Shown: in pieces, positions 50,091 through 61,276 of the stretch
Layout: the number at the start of each line of letters is the position of its first letter
Position numbering within the stretch: the first letter of the stretch is position 1
Source: Combretum micranthum
Lineage: Eukaryota; Streptophyta; Magnoliopsida; Myrtales; Combretaceae
Length of the DNA stretch: 64,000 nt
NCBI GenBank assembly: GCA_024138025.1
Contig: JAMXBD010000638.1
Location: 62,001 to 126,000, forward strand
Reading direction: 5' to 3'
Program-made: the position numbers and the translations under genes
Notes under the pieces: generated by a model
The model's database searches: none
The model's input: only the letters and a program-made list of their open reading frames with translations
Told to the model about the DNA's origin: nothing

Positions 50091-51622
50091 GTTTGTGAAA
50101 TTTTGAAAAGTGAAAGTGAAGAAAGAGAGTGAAGGCATTATCACGCCCCGAAGGGTATCCTAAACGTGGTAGTCCGTTGTACACAATATTAAAGCCTAAG
50201 AATGACCAGCTCAGTCACGCGAAGACTTCCATACTATGTACAAGGCGTCTAACACATGAAGGACACATCGAGTGATACATTTCATATTGATACAACTTGA
50301 GTAACAACGTAAATGAAATACAATTCATTATACTTTAAATACAATTCACTATACTTCAATTTCAATTCGTCAAAAGATTTCACTACATGAAACTATTACA
50401 AAGCAATTCACAAAACCTAGCTAATATCTTCAAGTATTCTTACTTCCAGCCAGAATCCTGAAGTCATACTCAGCTCCAACCATCTCGATCCCCACGTAGC
50501 ATTTTGATTTAACCTGTTTAATTAAACATCTATTGGAGTATAAGCTACACTAGCTTACTGAGAATTCCCTTAATTCCTTACCATAACAAGTGAGTTATAA
50601 ATCATCCATATGCTATGCATGAACAAACACATGAGCAGACAATTATGTATGGGTATCCGAAATCCATACACAGAACGAATTTACGCTCTTCGTATCTTGG
50701 GTTAGGGATGGTATTGAAAGTCTACATGACCGCTAATAGCCCCGAGCCCCCGGCTCAGGATCACACATGGAATGCATCCCCGGTGCGCCTTAGTTCCCTA
50801 TGAATGAGCTCTAATACCGGGTCTCATTATCCAAACGAGTCATCGGACTATACCGATCGACCTGCGTAGGAGTAGCACGTTACCAAATACAACATGTTCG
50901 ATGCGATGCATGACCAATTTAATTTTTGCTTAGGTCAAATCATTCACAAATTCTTGAGAGTGACCAACCAATATCATATACATAAATAGAAATAATATGA
51001 ACAGTGCAGTTATCTAATCGAATCATGGTTTTGATATGCTTTAGTATTCTTTGGTATACATACATCAAAATCTCATCGATTATCTCATCCCTATTCATAT
51101 CGTCTTTTATCTTGTTCCTATAATTCCAATGCAACTAGCTAAAAGCACAAATAAGGTACCAAAATAAGAAGAAAACTCACTCGGCCATTGGACCATCGAT
51201 TTTTTAGTAAAAGTAATCTGGTGGTAGTGAATCGTCGATTTCGGGGTCTCCTAAAAAGGAAGAAATACCTTAATAAGTATTTCATCGCTTAACTAATCCA
51301 AACTATCTTATACAAACTATCAGATTCGTAATTCTCATTCTAAGCGGGAATTCCAACTTAAAACAGCCATAACTTAGTCGTTTTAACTCGGAATTTAGCA
51401 AATTATATATTGATTTCTATCTACTTCGAAAGATCTATCTAATTCTAATATCATATTTAAGTTTTGAAAACTTTGAAGCTTCGAAAAGATCGGATCAGAT
51501 CAGAACAGTAGCAAAAACTGATTTAGAAAATTGATTTTGTGAAAGTTTATGAAGTTTCTACTATCCAAAGCAAGTATACATGCAATATGAACAAGTTACT
51601 ATCATAAATGATATGTCATGAG

Positions 51623-51645
51623 ATATATATATATATATATATATA
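51623..51645. repeat. AT microsatellite
   Basis: About 23 bp of (AT)n within E3. A second (AT)n run lies at 52118-52139. Confidence 0.9.
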
Positions 51646-52337
51646 CATGTTCTTGATGATATTGAATAAAATAAATTGTTAGAAAACTTTTTCTTTGTAA
51701 AACTTTATGAAAAATCAACTTAGAAAGGCTAGTCTTGTATTCTTGATAATCCCCACTTGTTTTAGAAAAATTCCTTGATAAAATTTATTTATTCTTGTTA
51801 AAATTAAGCCTTAATTATGTATATTCCTTAAGTCCTTTGTTTTTCAATAAAAATCTCCATTTTACACTTTGTAAACATGTTTTTAAATACGGTTCATCCC
51901 AAAAATCCGAATTTTGTAAAAATTGTTTTTGTGGTGATTCCTTTAAGTAAAAATCATTTGATACTTAGAAAATTAAGGCTCAACCATACCTAGCCACTAA
52001 GGATTTCATTTTTTTAATAAAACTTCTATTTTAAGTTTGGAAAGTAAGTGTTTTCATGCTAGTACTCCAGGACAAGCAACTCAAATTTTTCTACTTTATT
52101 TCTACAAATGCATCATGTATATATATATATATATATATAGATATCCTACAAGCTATTGTTGTGAAGGTTATGAGATGATCTATCTATATGTATACATATA
52201 GTACCAAGAATTCTTTTTGAAAACTTTTACTTTGCAAAACTTTGAATTTTACTAGACTTAAGAAAAATAGTTTTTCTTCTTGTAAAATCATACTTGCTTT
52301 TATCAAAACTCAACCTTGATGACCTATATAACCATCA

Positions 52338-53115
52338 CTTTCATTATTTCAATAAAAGCCTTCATTTTGGGGTTAGAAAATAGATGTTTAAATAGGTGGT
52401 TTGCCTAAGTACGAATTTTACAAAATTTTAAAGAATGAAAACATTGTTTAACTTATTCTTGGAAACCATTTATTGTTCTAAGATTATATTTTGATAAATA
52501 TCTCTTATCCTTGTCAAAACTTGGTCTTTGTTACATTTATTCCCTAGGAATTCCATTTTCCTATAAAAATTATCATTTTGGCATTTGGAAATAGGTGTTT
52601 AAATGGTGGCTATTTTCAAATCTGAATTTTGAAAAACTCATTTGAGTTTGTTTTCTTTGTAAAACTCATTTAGTCTTTCAAAAACCATTTCCTAATCAAA
52701 TCTACTCCTTAAGGCTTCCATTTCTTTAATAAAAATCTTGTTTTGAAGTTGCAAAATGGGTTTTCAAAATTGGTCTTGGTTGAGATCCGAATTTACAAAA
52801 CTTATTTTTGGACATATCCTTTGATAAAATCTATCTAAACTTATGAAAAATCATCCTTTACATATCCTATCTTAAGAGTTTTACATATCTTGAATAAAAA
52901 CTTTCATTTTTAAGTTGGAAAACATGTTTTTAAACTATGTCTTTGTCTAGATCCGAAAATAGAGTTTTGTTTTGAAAAATAATATTTGAAAATCACCTTT
53001 GAACCACATAAAATGAAGTCTTGATGATATATCACTAAGCCTTCATTATCTCAAGTAAAAATTCCATTTGACACTTGGAAAGTGTTTTTAAAAGTGGGTC
53101 TTGCCTAGATACGAA
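52338..53115 (-). repeat. degenerate tandem repeat, about 160-bp period, in E3
   Basis: Units with the core 'ttcatttctt.aataaaa..ttcatttt..agttggaaaa..gtttttaaa...gatccgaattt' start near 52338, 52552, 52718, 52880 and 53040. The last four are spaced 160-166 bp. Same unit as in solo LTR D. Confidence 0.6.
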
Positions 53116-55536
53116 TTTCACAATTTTTGTTTAAGTTCAAAACCAAGATGTACACTTTTTATGAGCATAAATATAAAAGAAATCCATAATAGTAAGCTAT
53201 AAACTCATAGATCTAAACATAAACATGACCAAAGTTACGTAAAAGCTATATCTACAAATATAACTACTTCTAACAAGAAAATAATAATATTACAAGAGAG
53301 TACTCATGGATAAGAGGAGTGTTTCATTTTGGCATCATCATCCTTAGCTTTTAAGCTTATGGAAAGTCATTTGATGCATGAAACTCTCACTATACTTTAC
53401 CTATATCATCTATGGAAGCCTTGAACAAGAGTTTTATCAAAGGATCTTGAAGAAATATGTATGGGAGCTCAAATAAGAAATAGGGGTAGCAAGGTTTTCA
53501 TGCAAAAACAAGAGAAAATGAAGAGAAGAAAGAGAGGAAAAATAGAGAGAAAAAGGTAAGAAATGGTAAATGGTTGAAGGTGTAAATGAGAGAGAGAGAT
53601 AGAATGAGTTTAACGACTCTTTAATGAAGTTAAAAAGAAAATAAATGGGCAGCAAATAAACCCCTATGGCCAGTGTGAAATGAGGAGAAGAGAGAGAGAA
53701 AATTAGTTAGCTTTTGACTTGGAATTGTAATGTGTAGTTAATGTGTAAGTGTTACTTCTTAAAGAAGGTTGGAAGAGATTTATTTTAATCAATTTGGGAG
53801 TAAATCAAAGGACAAGGGCAGCAAAAGGAGCCAAAAAAATCTACCAAGAAGTAATAATAAAGTGTAGAAAGATTGAAGTGAAAAAGAAGTGATGTGTGAA
53901 ATGTGTACTTAAAGATATGAGTATGTAAGAGTACTTTCTTAATAAATAAAATAAAAATAAGAAAAATATAGAAAATTTATCCCAAATATTTGTAGCAGAT
54001 TTTTCATAATTAAAATAAGATAATTAATTAATTTATTTTAGTGAATTATCAAATAAGTTACCGGTATGATCAAAATATGCGAATATGAGCTATAAATGAT
54101 ATTTTTATAACCCGAAAAATTCAAAAAAAATTATTTTATGAAAATAAAATATTTTTCAATTAGAAAATTAATTATTTTATTTTTAGTATCGGGTCTTAAA
54201 TAGAAACTGATCCTATAAAAACCCAAAACAAACTAAATTTTAGAAAAACAAAATTTTCTATAATGTATAAAATATTTATCTAACAATATAAGGAATTATA
54301 AGAATAATAAAATTGTGTAATAAAATAGAAGTGAATAGTACAAAAGACTAGTTGATTGCTGGTAATAATGAATACGAATGTAATCGCAAAATCAGATAAT
54401 AGCTATCGAAAAATTATAAGACTGATATTTTTGAAATCCTTATGAAAATATGAGTCTAACGGTATTAATGATATATTTTTGATATCTCGAGCCCCAGGAC
54501 GCGCTTTTCAAAGTATGTATCCAAACGGATTCGAAATAAGTAAAAAATTTACCAATTTGACATTTTTAAGCGACCTTATATTATTACAAGCTACTCTATA
54601 CACTTAAACCACACCTCGGCCTCTAGGGCTAATAGTGCAGGATTACCCAACTTAAACTACTGTATTCCACTTAGGATTCTCAGGTGATTTTTCAGTTTAG
54701 TTCTTTACCAATTTGGAAACTGGCATTTTATGTTTATACATCATATTTAGTTTGAGATAATTATTTTAAATTTTATTTTTATAAATATTTAATATTTCTT
54801 AACGTTTTCGGAATTATTGAATTAGGTTTTATTTCCAAAGGTTAATCATTATTTACTTTTTAATAATTTATTTTTGAGCTCTATATTACCCGATTTTACA
54901 ATTCAGAGTAAGTATGAAATTTGTCGTACATAGTGATTTTGAATTTGAAGACTGTTGAGTTCTTATTTTATTTTTAAGGAATCTCATTTTCTCAAGATTA
55001 AGAAATTTTTGGATTCGTTCGTGATTTAGGACTATTCGAAGTTTGGTTTTAATTTGGAGTCATTTAGAGTTTATTTTCGATGTTTATTTTAGAATTATTT
55101 ACTGAAATTTTTTGGGGCTTATAGGCATAAAAGATTATTTATAGTAAGTTAAATTAGGGTTTTTGTTGATTAAAATAAAGAAGGAAAAATAAAACAATTG
55201 AGGGAAAGAGGGAGGGGCTCATGCCGGCCACAAGGGAGAGGAGAGGGAGAGAAAAATAATTTTTGTAAAATTTTCAAATTAAAATGTGTAATAAAATACA
55301 TTGGAAAAGTAATTGTAAGGAAGGTAATGTAATAAGGTAAGGTTTAGTTGTAAGGATGTAAGAATAGGGTATGGTTTGTGAGTGTGAGTAGGGTATGGGC
55401 TTGTACTTGTGAATAGTAATGAATAGTAGATAAGACAATTAAGTTACCAGTTAGTAAAGAAAATATGATATAAAGGCTATAACTGTAATTTTTATAAACC
55501 GAAAAATTATAATAAATATATTTTTGAATTCCTTAT

Positions 55537-57217
55537 TGTTAAAGACAAATTATACTCAATTTCATGAATTAAAATATGCTCAATTGTTAAAGATTTTGTA
55601 CAAATTAATGAGGAATAGGTACTTAATCAAATAAATGTTATATTTCAGGTTTCTAACACAAATTTGAGCAAATGGAATGTCTTGAAACGAAGAAAATCAA
55701 TGTAAGATAATTTGGATCAAAGAAGTTTGCAACTTTTGCAACACATAAGTGTACGCCGGCTATTGACTAGGCTACATCGTCGGCGTACATCCGACCTTCA
55801 ACAGAAAACTTCAATGCGGGTGAAGAATCAATTCTGTACCACCAGCCTCAATTGCAAAATAACCCAGTATGTATTGCAGGATTCAACACCGGCAATGCAG
55901 AGGTCTATGCCACCAGCGTTTGGCCGGCTCACAAAATGAATAGTACTTCAATTGTAAATGCTAATACGCATGCCGGAAGCGTTCTTTAAAGCGTTTGAAC
56001 TTCTTCAACTTATGCCGGACTCCTGGGTTTCTACGCCACCAACCTTCAGCCTATGCACAAAAGGAACAGAATGCAAATTTCACAAGCAGTCATCAAAGCC
56101 GTTGCAACACAACCAATGTAGAGTTCATGGAATTTTCTGAAAATCAATGAACGCCGGCTAGATCTGAATCTAAGTCGCCGGCGTAAAAGACAGCATTCCT
56201 TCTACACTGTCGCAACACTGATGAATTCTGGCAGTGCACATTTTTCGGATCTGGCATTTATGCGAACGCCGGCAGTATACGCTGCTGGCGTAGGAAGCAT
56301 AACTGCCGGCGTACAGCATAGAAACCTTCGAATTTTTGGATTTTGTTCTATATATTGCGCGAACAGAACTCAATGATATTCATTCCAAAGTTTCCATAAC
56401 ATAAAATTAGAGATATTTTTGTTCTAAAATGAGTGGTTAATTTCCTCATTTTCTAGCCAAAGGGATTATAGTGGATTTGGTTCTTCAAAATTGTGAGACC
56501 TAAACAATTTGCATTTTATATATTTTTTATTCTAGATATTTGTGTATTCTCTGTTTATTATCTTGTTATTTTGCTTGATTGTTACAAATTAGGATCCATT
56601 TGTTCAATCAACAAAGTGATAATCTGTTATTTGGAATAACAAACCTGTAATTATTTGTCTGTTCTGATATCTATAACACAATAGCATGGTTAATTATGAA
56701 ATATATGATTAATCATGTTATGAGAATATGCAATCTAATTTAAATAAGTCATGCCATTGATTTGTTAGTTAGAATTGATTGTCTGTCTTGTTTTTCATGC
56801 TTATGACAAATTAAACCTTAAGAAACTGTTTAGGGTTGTTTAGTCAGAAAGAGAAATAATTAAAGAACTTATTTTGATTATCGAATCAGTAAGGAGAGAT
56901 AGGTTGTTAGAGCTTGTTAGCATCATAATTAGTTTGTCTAGATAAAGAATATAGATTTTTGAATCAATGATCAATTCTCATAAATGAGTTGCAATATACT
57001 TTTGGCTGGAAATCCCTTTGATATTGAAAAACCTTATTAAATTGTTTTCTTCTTTAATTGATTTTTTTTGTTGAAATTCAAACTCCCCCTTTATCTTCTT
57101 ATTCGCTAATCTCATAGGAATAGATAAAACTAATCCCTAAGGTTCAACCTTGCTCACCACTAATTGCAAACTTTGAGAGTAGGATAAAAATTTTTTTGTT
57201 GGATTCGACACCCACCA
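55537..57217 (+). mobile_element. solo LTR E4, Athila-like gypsy (1.68 kb)
   Basis: Starts TGTTAAAGACAAATTATAC and ends GACACCCACCA, with exact duplication CTTAT (55532-55536 and 57218-57222). The final 150 bp ('aaactccccctttatc', 'gttcaaccttgctcacc', 'ggattcgacaccc') resemble the U5 end of plant Athila-type LTRs that precedes the PBS. No PBS follows, so it is solo. A TATA-like CTATATATTG is at 56348-56357, with a dense GCCGGC motif cluster upstream. Short ORFs at 55712-56373 lie in that cluster and are not genes. Confidence 0.85.
55748..56314 (+). promoter_or_regulatory. GCCGGC-motif cluster upstream of TATA, LTR E4
   Basis: At least ten sites: tacgccggctat, cgtcggcgtac, acaccggcaat, tggccggctc, catgccggaag, tatgccggac, aacgccggctag, CGCCGGCG (56176-56183), aacgccggcag, and tgccggcgtac (56304-56314). 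They lie within about 570 bp of otherwise AT-rich sequence and end about 35 bp before the TATA-like box. Confidence 0.55.
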
Positions 57218-57533
57218 CTTATTAAATTCCGGCCTTAATGAGTATATCGGAATATTTTTCCAATTCCGAGTCTCGAGGGTCGGTTTTCTAGAACGGATCC
57301 CGATCGGGTTCAAAATAGATAATTTCCTGAAAACTGAACTTTTTAACTTTCGTTATATTCTTTAGAACTATAATCTATATTAACTTGATCTCAAAAGATT
57401 TATGGTTTTATTCTCAATGGAGCCGGACTTAGGGTTTCTAGGTTCTTGCTAACCCTAGCTATTCTGGTTTAGGTTTCGGTTTCTAATTCGGCTCATGAAG
57501 TTAAGCTTGGTTTTTAAGAAAATCGGGCTTACA

Positions 57534-57717
57534 CCATTCCTGGGCAGTAATTAAGCCTCAAATCGTAATCCTTGATTAACTTGAGCCATCTCCTTTGTCT
57601 TATGTTCAACTCCTTTTGTGTGAACAAATACTTAAGGCTCTTGTGATTAGTATAGATCTCGCACCTTTGCCTGTAAAGGTAGTGTCGCCATATCTTTAAA
57701 GCGAACACCAATACGGC
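57534..57717 (-). pseudogene. RNase H fragment of the minus-strand chromovirus
   Basis: The minus strand encodes the end of RNase [13 protein letters not shown], then [20 protein letters not shown] (57589-57648; the family has YTDH, so the catalytic Asp is changed to Asn), [14 protein letters not shown] and NYCPGM. It is bounded by LTR E on one side and LTR G on the other. The upstream RT should lie beyond the right end of the window. Confidence 0.9.
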
Positions 57718-58966
57718 TATAAGCCCCGAAAAATTTCAGTAAATAATTCCAAGATGAACTTCGAAAATAAACCCTAAAAAAATCACTCCAAATTAAAACC
57801 GAGCTTCGACTAATCCTAAATCACAAACGAATCCAAAAATTTCTTAATCTTGAGGAAAATAAGAATCCTTAAAAATAAAATAAGAACTCAACATACTTCA
57901 AATCCAAAACCACTACATATGACAAATTTCATACTTAACTCTGACTTATAAAATCGGTTAATATAGAACCCAAAAACAAATTATTAAAAAGTAAATAACG
58001 ACGAAACTTTCAGAAATAAAACTCAATTCAAGAATTCCGAAAACGTTAAGAGATATTAAATACTTACAAAAATAAAATTAAAAATAAATTTCTCAAATTA
58101 AATATGTTGTATTAACATAAAATATCAGTTTCCAAATTGGCAAAGATCTAAACTAGAGGATCACTCGGAAACCCTAAGTGGAATATAGTAGTTTAAGTCC
58201 GGCAATCTCGCGCCCTTAACCCTAGAGGTCGAGGTGTAGTTTAAGTGTGTAGAATAGCTCGTAGTAATATAAGTTCGCTTAAAAATATCATATTGGTAAA
58301 TTTTTGATCTATTTTGAACCTGTTCAGATACAGACTTTGAAAAGCGCGAGGCTCAAGATATCTGTCACGCCCCATAGGGTACCCTAAACGTAATAGTCCG
58401 CCACATGCCATATAAGATCCCCGAATTACCACCTTAGTCTTTCGGGAGTCTCACATAGATGTAAGGCGTACCTTTACACAATAGAGTACAAGCCCGAATG
58501 GAGATAAAAGCTTAATTTGGCATGCATGGGCAATAGGATATAATTCATGAACATAAAAAAGATTACAAATTCTAAGGGGCATTCCCCCCAAAAGAATATA
58601 TAACGGTCCATTACAGTCATCCAAGTCTTAGAAGTTTTCTATGGAAGTCTAATACAAAAATTATAACTTCTAGGGAAAACTCCTAGCTTCAGTACCTGCT
58701 CAGCCGGGTCTCTTCGTCTAAGCCATAAATGTGTAAGCTGCAAAAGGAATGGTCTGTAGGGACGTAAGCTAACTAGCTTAGTGAGTGTAATCTCCCACAA
58801 AAACATTTATATCACAACAATTCAACCAAGTTATTAATCAAGCAAGTGTATGCATCAAACACATGAGTTCAACATACATATGACCAACCGGAAATCGTAT
58901 GTGGATGGAATTGCGCCCTCCATCCCGGGTTAGCAGATTAACGAATCCTGCGGTACGACAATATCC

Positions 58967-59142
58967 CGTTTATGGATCACGGCTAACCTACGATTATCGA
59001 TGTCGTTTATGGTTCACGACTAACCTACGATTATTCGATGTCGTTTATGGTTCACGACTAACCTACGATTATTCGATGTCGTTTATGGTTCACGACTAAC
59101 CTATGATTATCGATGTCGTTTATGGTTCACGACTAACCTACA
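58967..59142. repeat. 37/38-bp tandem repeat, five copies, in LTR F
   Basis: Units begin 'cgtttatggttcacgactaa' at 58967, 59004, 59042, 59080 and 59117 and are nearly identical. Diverged two- to four-copy versions ('tttatggatcacgattaacc') occur at the same place in LTRs A (6290-6430), C (21650-21780) and E (41030-41130). The array is ancestral, with a recent expansion in F. Confidence 0.9.
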
Positions 59143-61240
59143 AATGCTCATGCTCCATCCCCTTGTGATATGCACATGTCAATTTATCATTTACTCAAGT
59201 AGTTGATTAAGCCAATTTACTTAGGCGATCAATCAATTTATCAGACAATCCATCATAGCTAACTATACAATCAAAGTTTATCACCCGGTTTCGATATTCT
59301 TAATTTGTTTCTCATATCACCAACAATCATATAATTTCCCAATAATCCCCATTATTCATATTCCATTCAATTGACCTACATTCTAGTGCACTACTTTACA
59401 AGCACATACAATAAATGAATTGGGAAGAAAAACTCACTCCGCCATCGGTACTCCGGTCTTCTAGTAGTAATAATCCGGAGGTAACTCGTCACCGTCCACG
59501 GGTTCACCTATTCATATAAGAAATTACCCTAATAAGTATTCTATCATCTTAGGACACTAAAACTCTAAGGAAACTTACTGAAATCGGAATTCGCGTCATT
59601 TCCGAAGTTCCGTTTTAAAATGGCCATAACTTGGCGTTTTAAGTCGGAATTTCGCAAATTATATACCGATTCCTATCTACTTCGAAAGAGCTTTCCAAAT
59701 ATGAAGTTTAAACCAAGTTTTGAAAATATCTAAGCCTCGGAATTGAGGGATCAGATCTGTACAGCGGGTTCCTTGATTCCAAAAATGCGGTTTTCATGAA
59801 TGCATTTGAGATTCCTAAGTGTAATATGATGCTAAATGCAATGGAAATGATTTTCCCTATCATGAATGTCATGATGTGAACCTTAAGAAGTCTATGTTCT
59901 TATAACTTTAGATTTAACGATTTTTAGAAAACAAACTTTCCTTAGAACCATTTCCTCTCAATGTTTAGTAAATGAGTTTACTACATTTGACCACATCTAC
60001 ACTTTGCATGGATTTCCTTTAGAAAAACTCTACTTTATTTAAAGAAATTTTGATCCTTATATTAGTTATATCCTAAGGCCTTTATTTCTTTAATAAAATC
60101 TACATTTATAAACTTTTAAGTGGGTCTTTTACTATGGGGTTTCCAAAAATCCGAATTTACACAAGTCCATTTTCAAGTTGATTCCTTTAGGAAAAATATA
60201 TTTTATACTTGAAACTTTAAGTATCTATTATACCTATATCCTAAGGACTTCATTTATTTAAGAAATATCATTTTGAAGTTGGAAAAATAGTGTTTTCTAA
60301 CCCTACATCCATTATTACGAATTTGGTTTTCATAACTTTTAACTCAAAACTCCTATGGACTTCATTCTTGTTTTCAACATTTTCTTTAGCAAAAACTCCT
60401 TTAGACTCATGAAAAATACCACTAATCATTATCTATTACCCATAGGCTTTATTTCTCTTATAAAATATAAGTTTAGAAGTTGTTAAAAGTGTTTTTGACC
60501 TTGGTTTTCAAAGTCATCCGAATTTTCAAAAGTCTTTTTCTTGCAAAGTACTTTTCTTTTTGACTTCATGGACCCATATATATATAGATCTATACACTAG
60601 AAAGTCATTTACTAAAGACAAAAGTGTTAAAGACTATTTATGCACATATGAACAAAATAATAATGAAACTATAAATGCCTACATGCTCATGAGTAACAAG
60701 ATGATGGATCTACTTTATCAAAAGCTTAAATGAGTTTTAAAAACATAAAAACCATATTTTTATAAAAGATCCTTTGTTTAAAAGACTTTTTGATGGATAA
60801 AAGTAAAGCTTTTGGTATAGAAACTCCTTTAAAAGATAGATCTACTTTGAAATGGTTCGGGATTTTTGTATTGTTATCTCATTGTTCCTACTACAAGATC
60901 ATGGGAACATGGAGTTGAGACAACCAAAAATCACTTAGCCATAACAAAGTTTCATGAGTTGGAAGTAGTGGATCATTACTTACTTGAAGTGGGTGGAAGA
61001 TAGAAGAGAAAAATGAGAAGTTGTGTGGATGTGTGAGGGCTTCAAATGTTTCGGCCAAAGGGGGAAAGAAGAGAGGATTTAGGAGCTTTTTCACACTTTG
61101 TAAAAGTGGAGAATGAAAGAATGAGGAGAGAGAGAAAAGTTAGTTTATATAGAAAGTGAATTAGGTTAAATGGAGACAAAAGTTTGCAAAGAGGACAAGG
61201 GAGGGGGGGCCATTTTGGCGCCGGTTTTGGAGCTTAAAGA

Positions 61241-61242
<2 letters not shown>

Positions 61243-61275
<33 letters not shown>
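61243..61275. repeat. 33-base homopolymer G run
   Basis: Uninterrupted G tract downstream of the LTR F TATA box on the sense strand (where it is a C run). Other G runs lie just upstream. It may be real (G-quadruplex-prone) or a sequencing/assembly artefact. Confidence 0.85.

Positions 61276-61276
<1 letters not shown>

Larger units (their letters stand above)
50139..55123 (-). mobile_element. Long LTR E3, inside LTR E (4.99 kb)
   Basis: Starts TATCACGCCCCGAAGGG (TG changed to TA), ends GGGGCTTATA, exact duplication GGCAT (50134-50138 and 55124-55128). It is about 1.5 kb longer than its relatives. The left end is B-like, 51170-52060 is C-like (conserved block 51354-51440), and 52300-54100 is D-like with extra repeat units. 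The right 0.6 kb matches only the inverted copy G at 57718-58362. Inserted 48 bp from E2. Confidence 0.88.
40423..57533 (-). mobile_element. TGTCAC-family LTR E, exploded by four nested LTRs
   Basis: Left end CACGCCCTAAAGGG (the first TGT is lost), right end ATCGGGCTTACA, exact target duplication CCATT (40418-40422 and 57534-57538). Excising it restores the RNase H-to-integrase frame of the minus-strand chromovirus. LTR E's own sequence is 40423-41346, 44868-46634, 50091-50138, 55129-55536 and 57223-57533, together about 3.46 kb, the normal length of this family. The rest belongs to insertions E1-E4. The conserved block is at 45125-45205. Confidence 0.88.

Noticed and set aside
55712..56373. 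Short ORFs on both strands
   Set aside because: They lie in the GC-rich motif cluster of an Athila-like solo LTR, where stops are rare because of composition.
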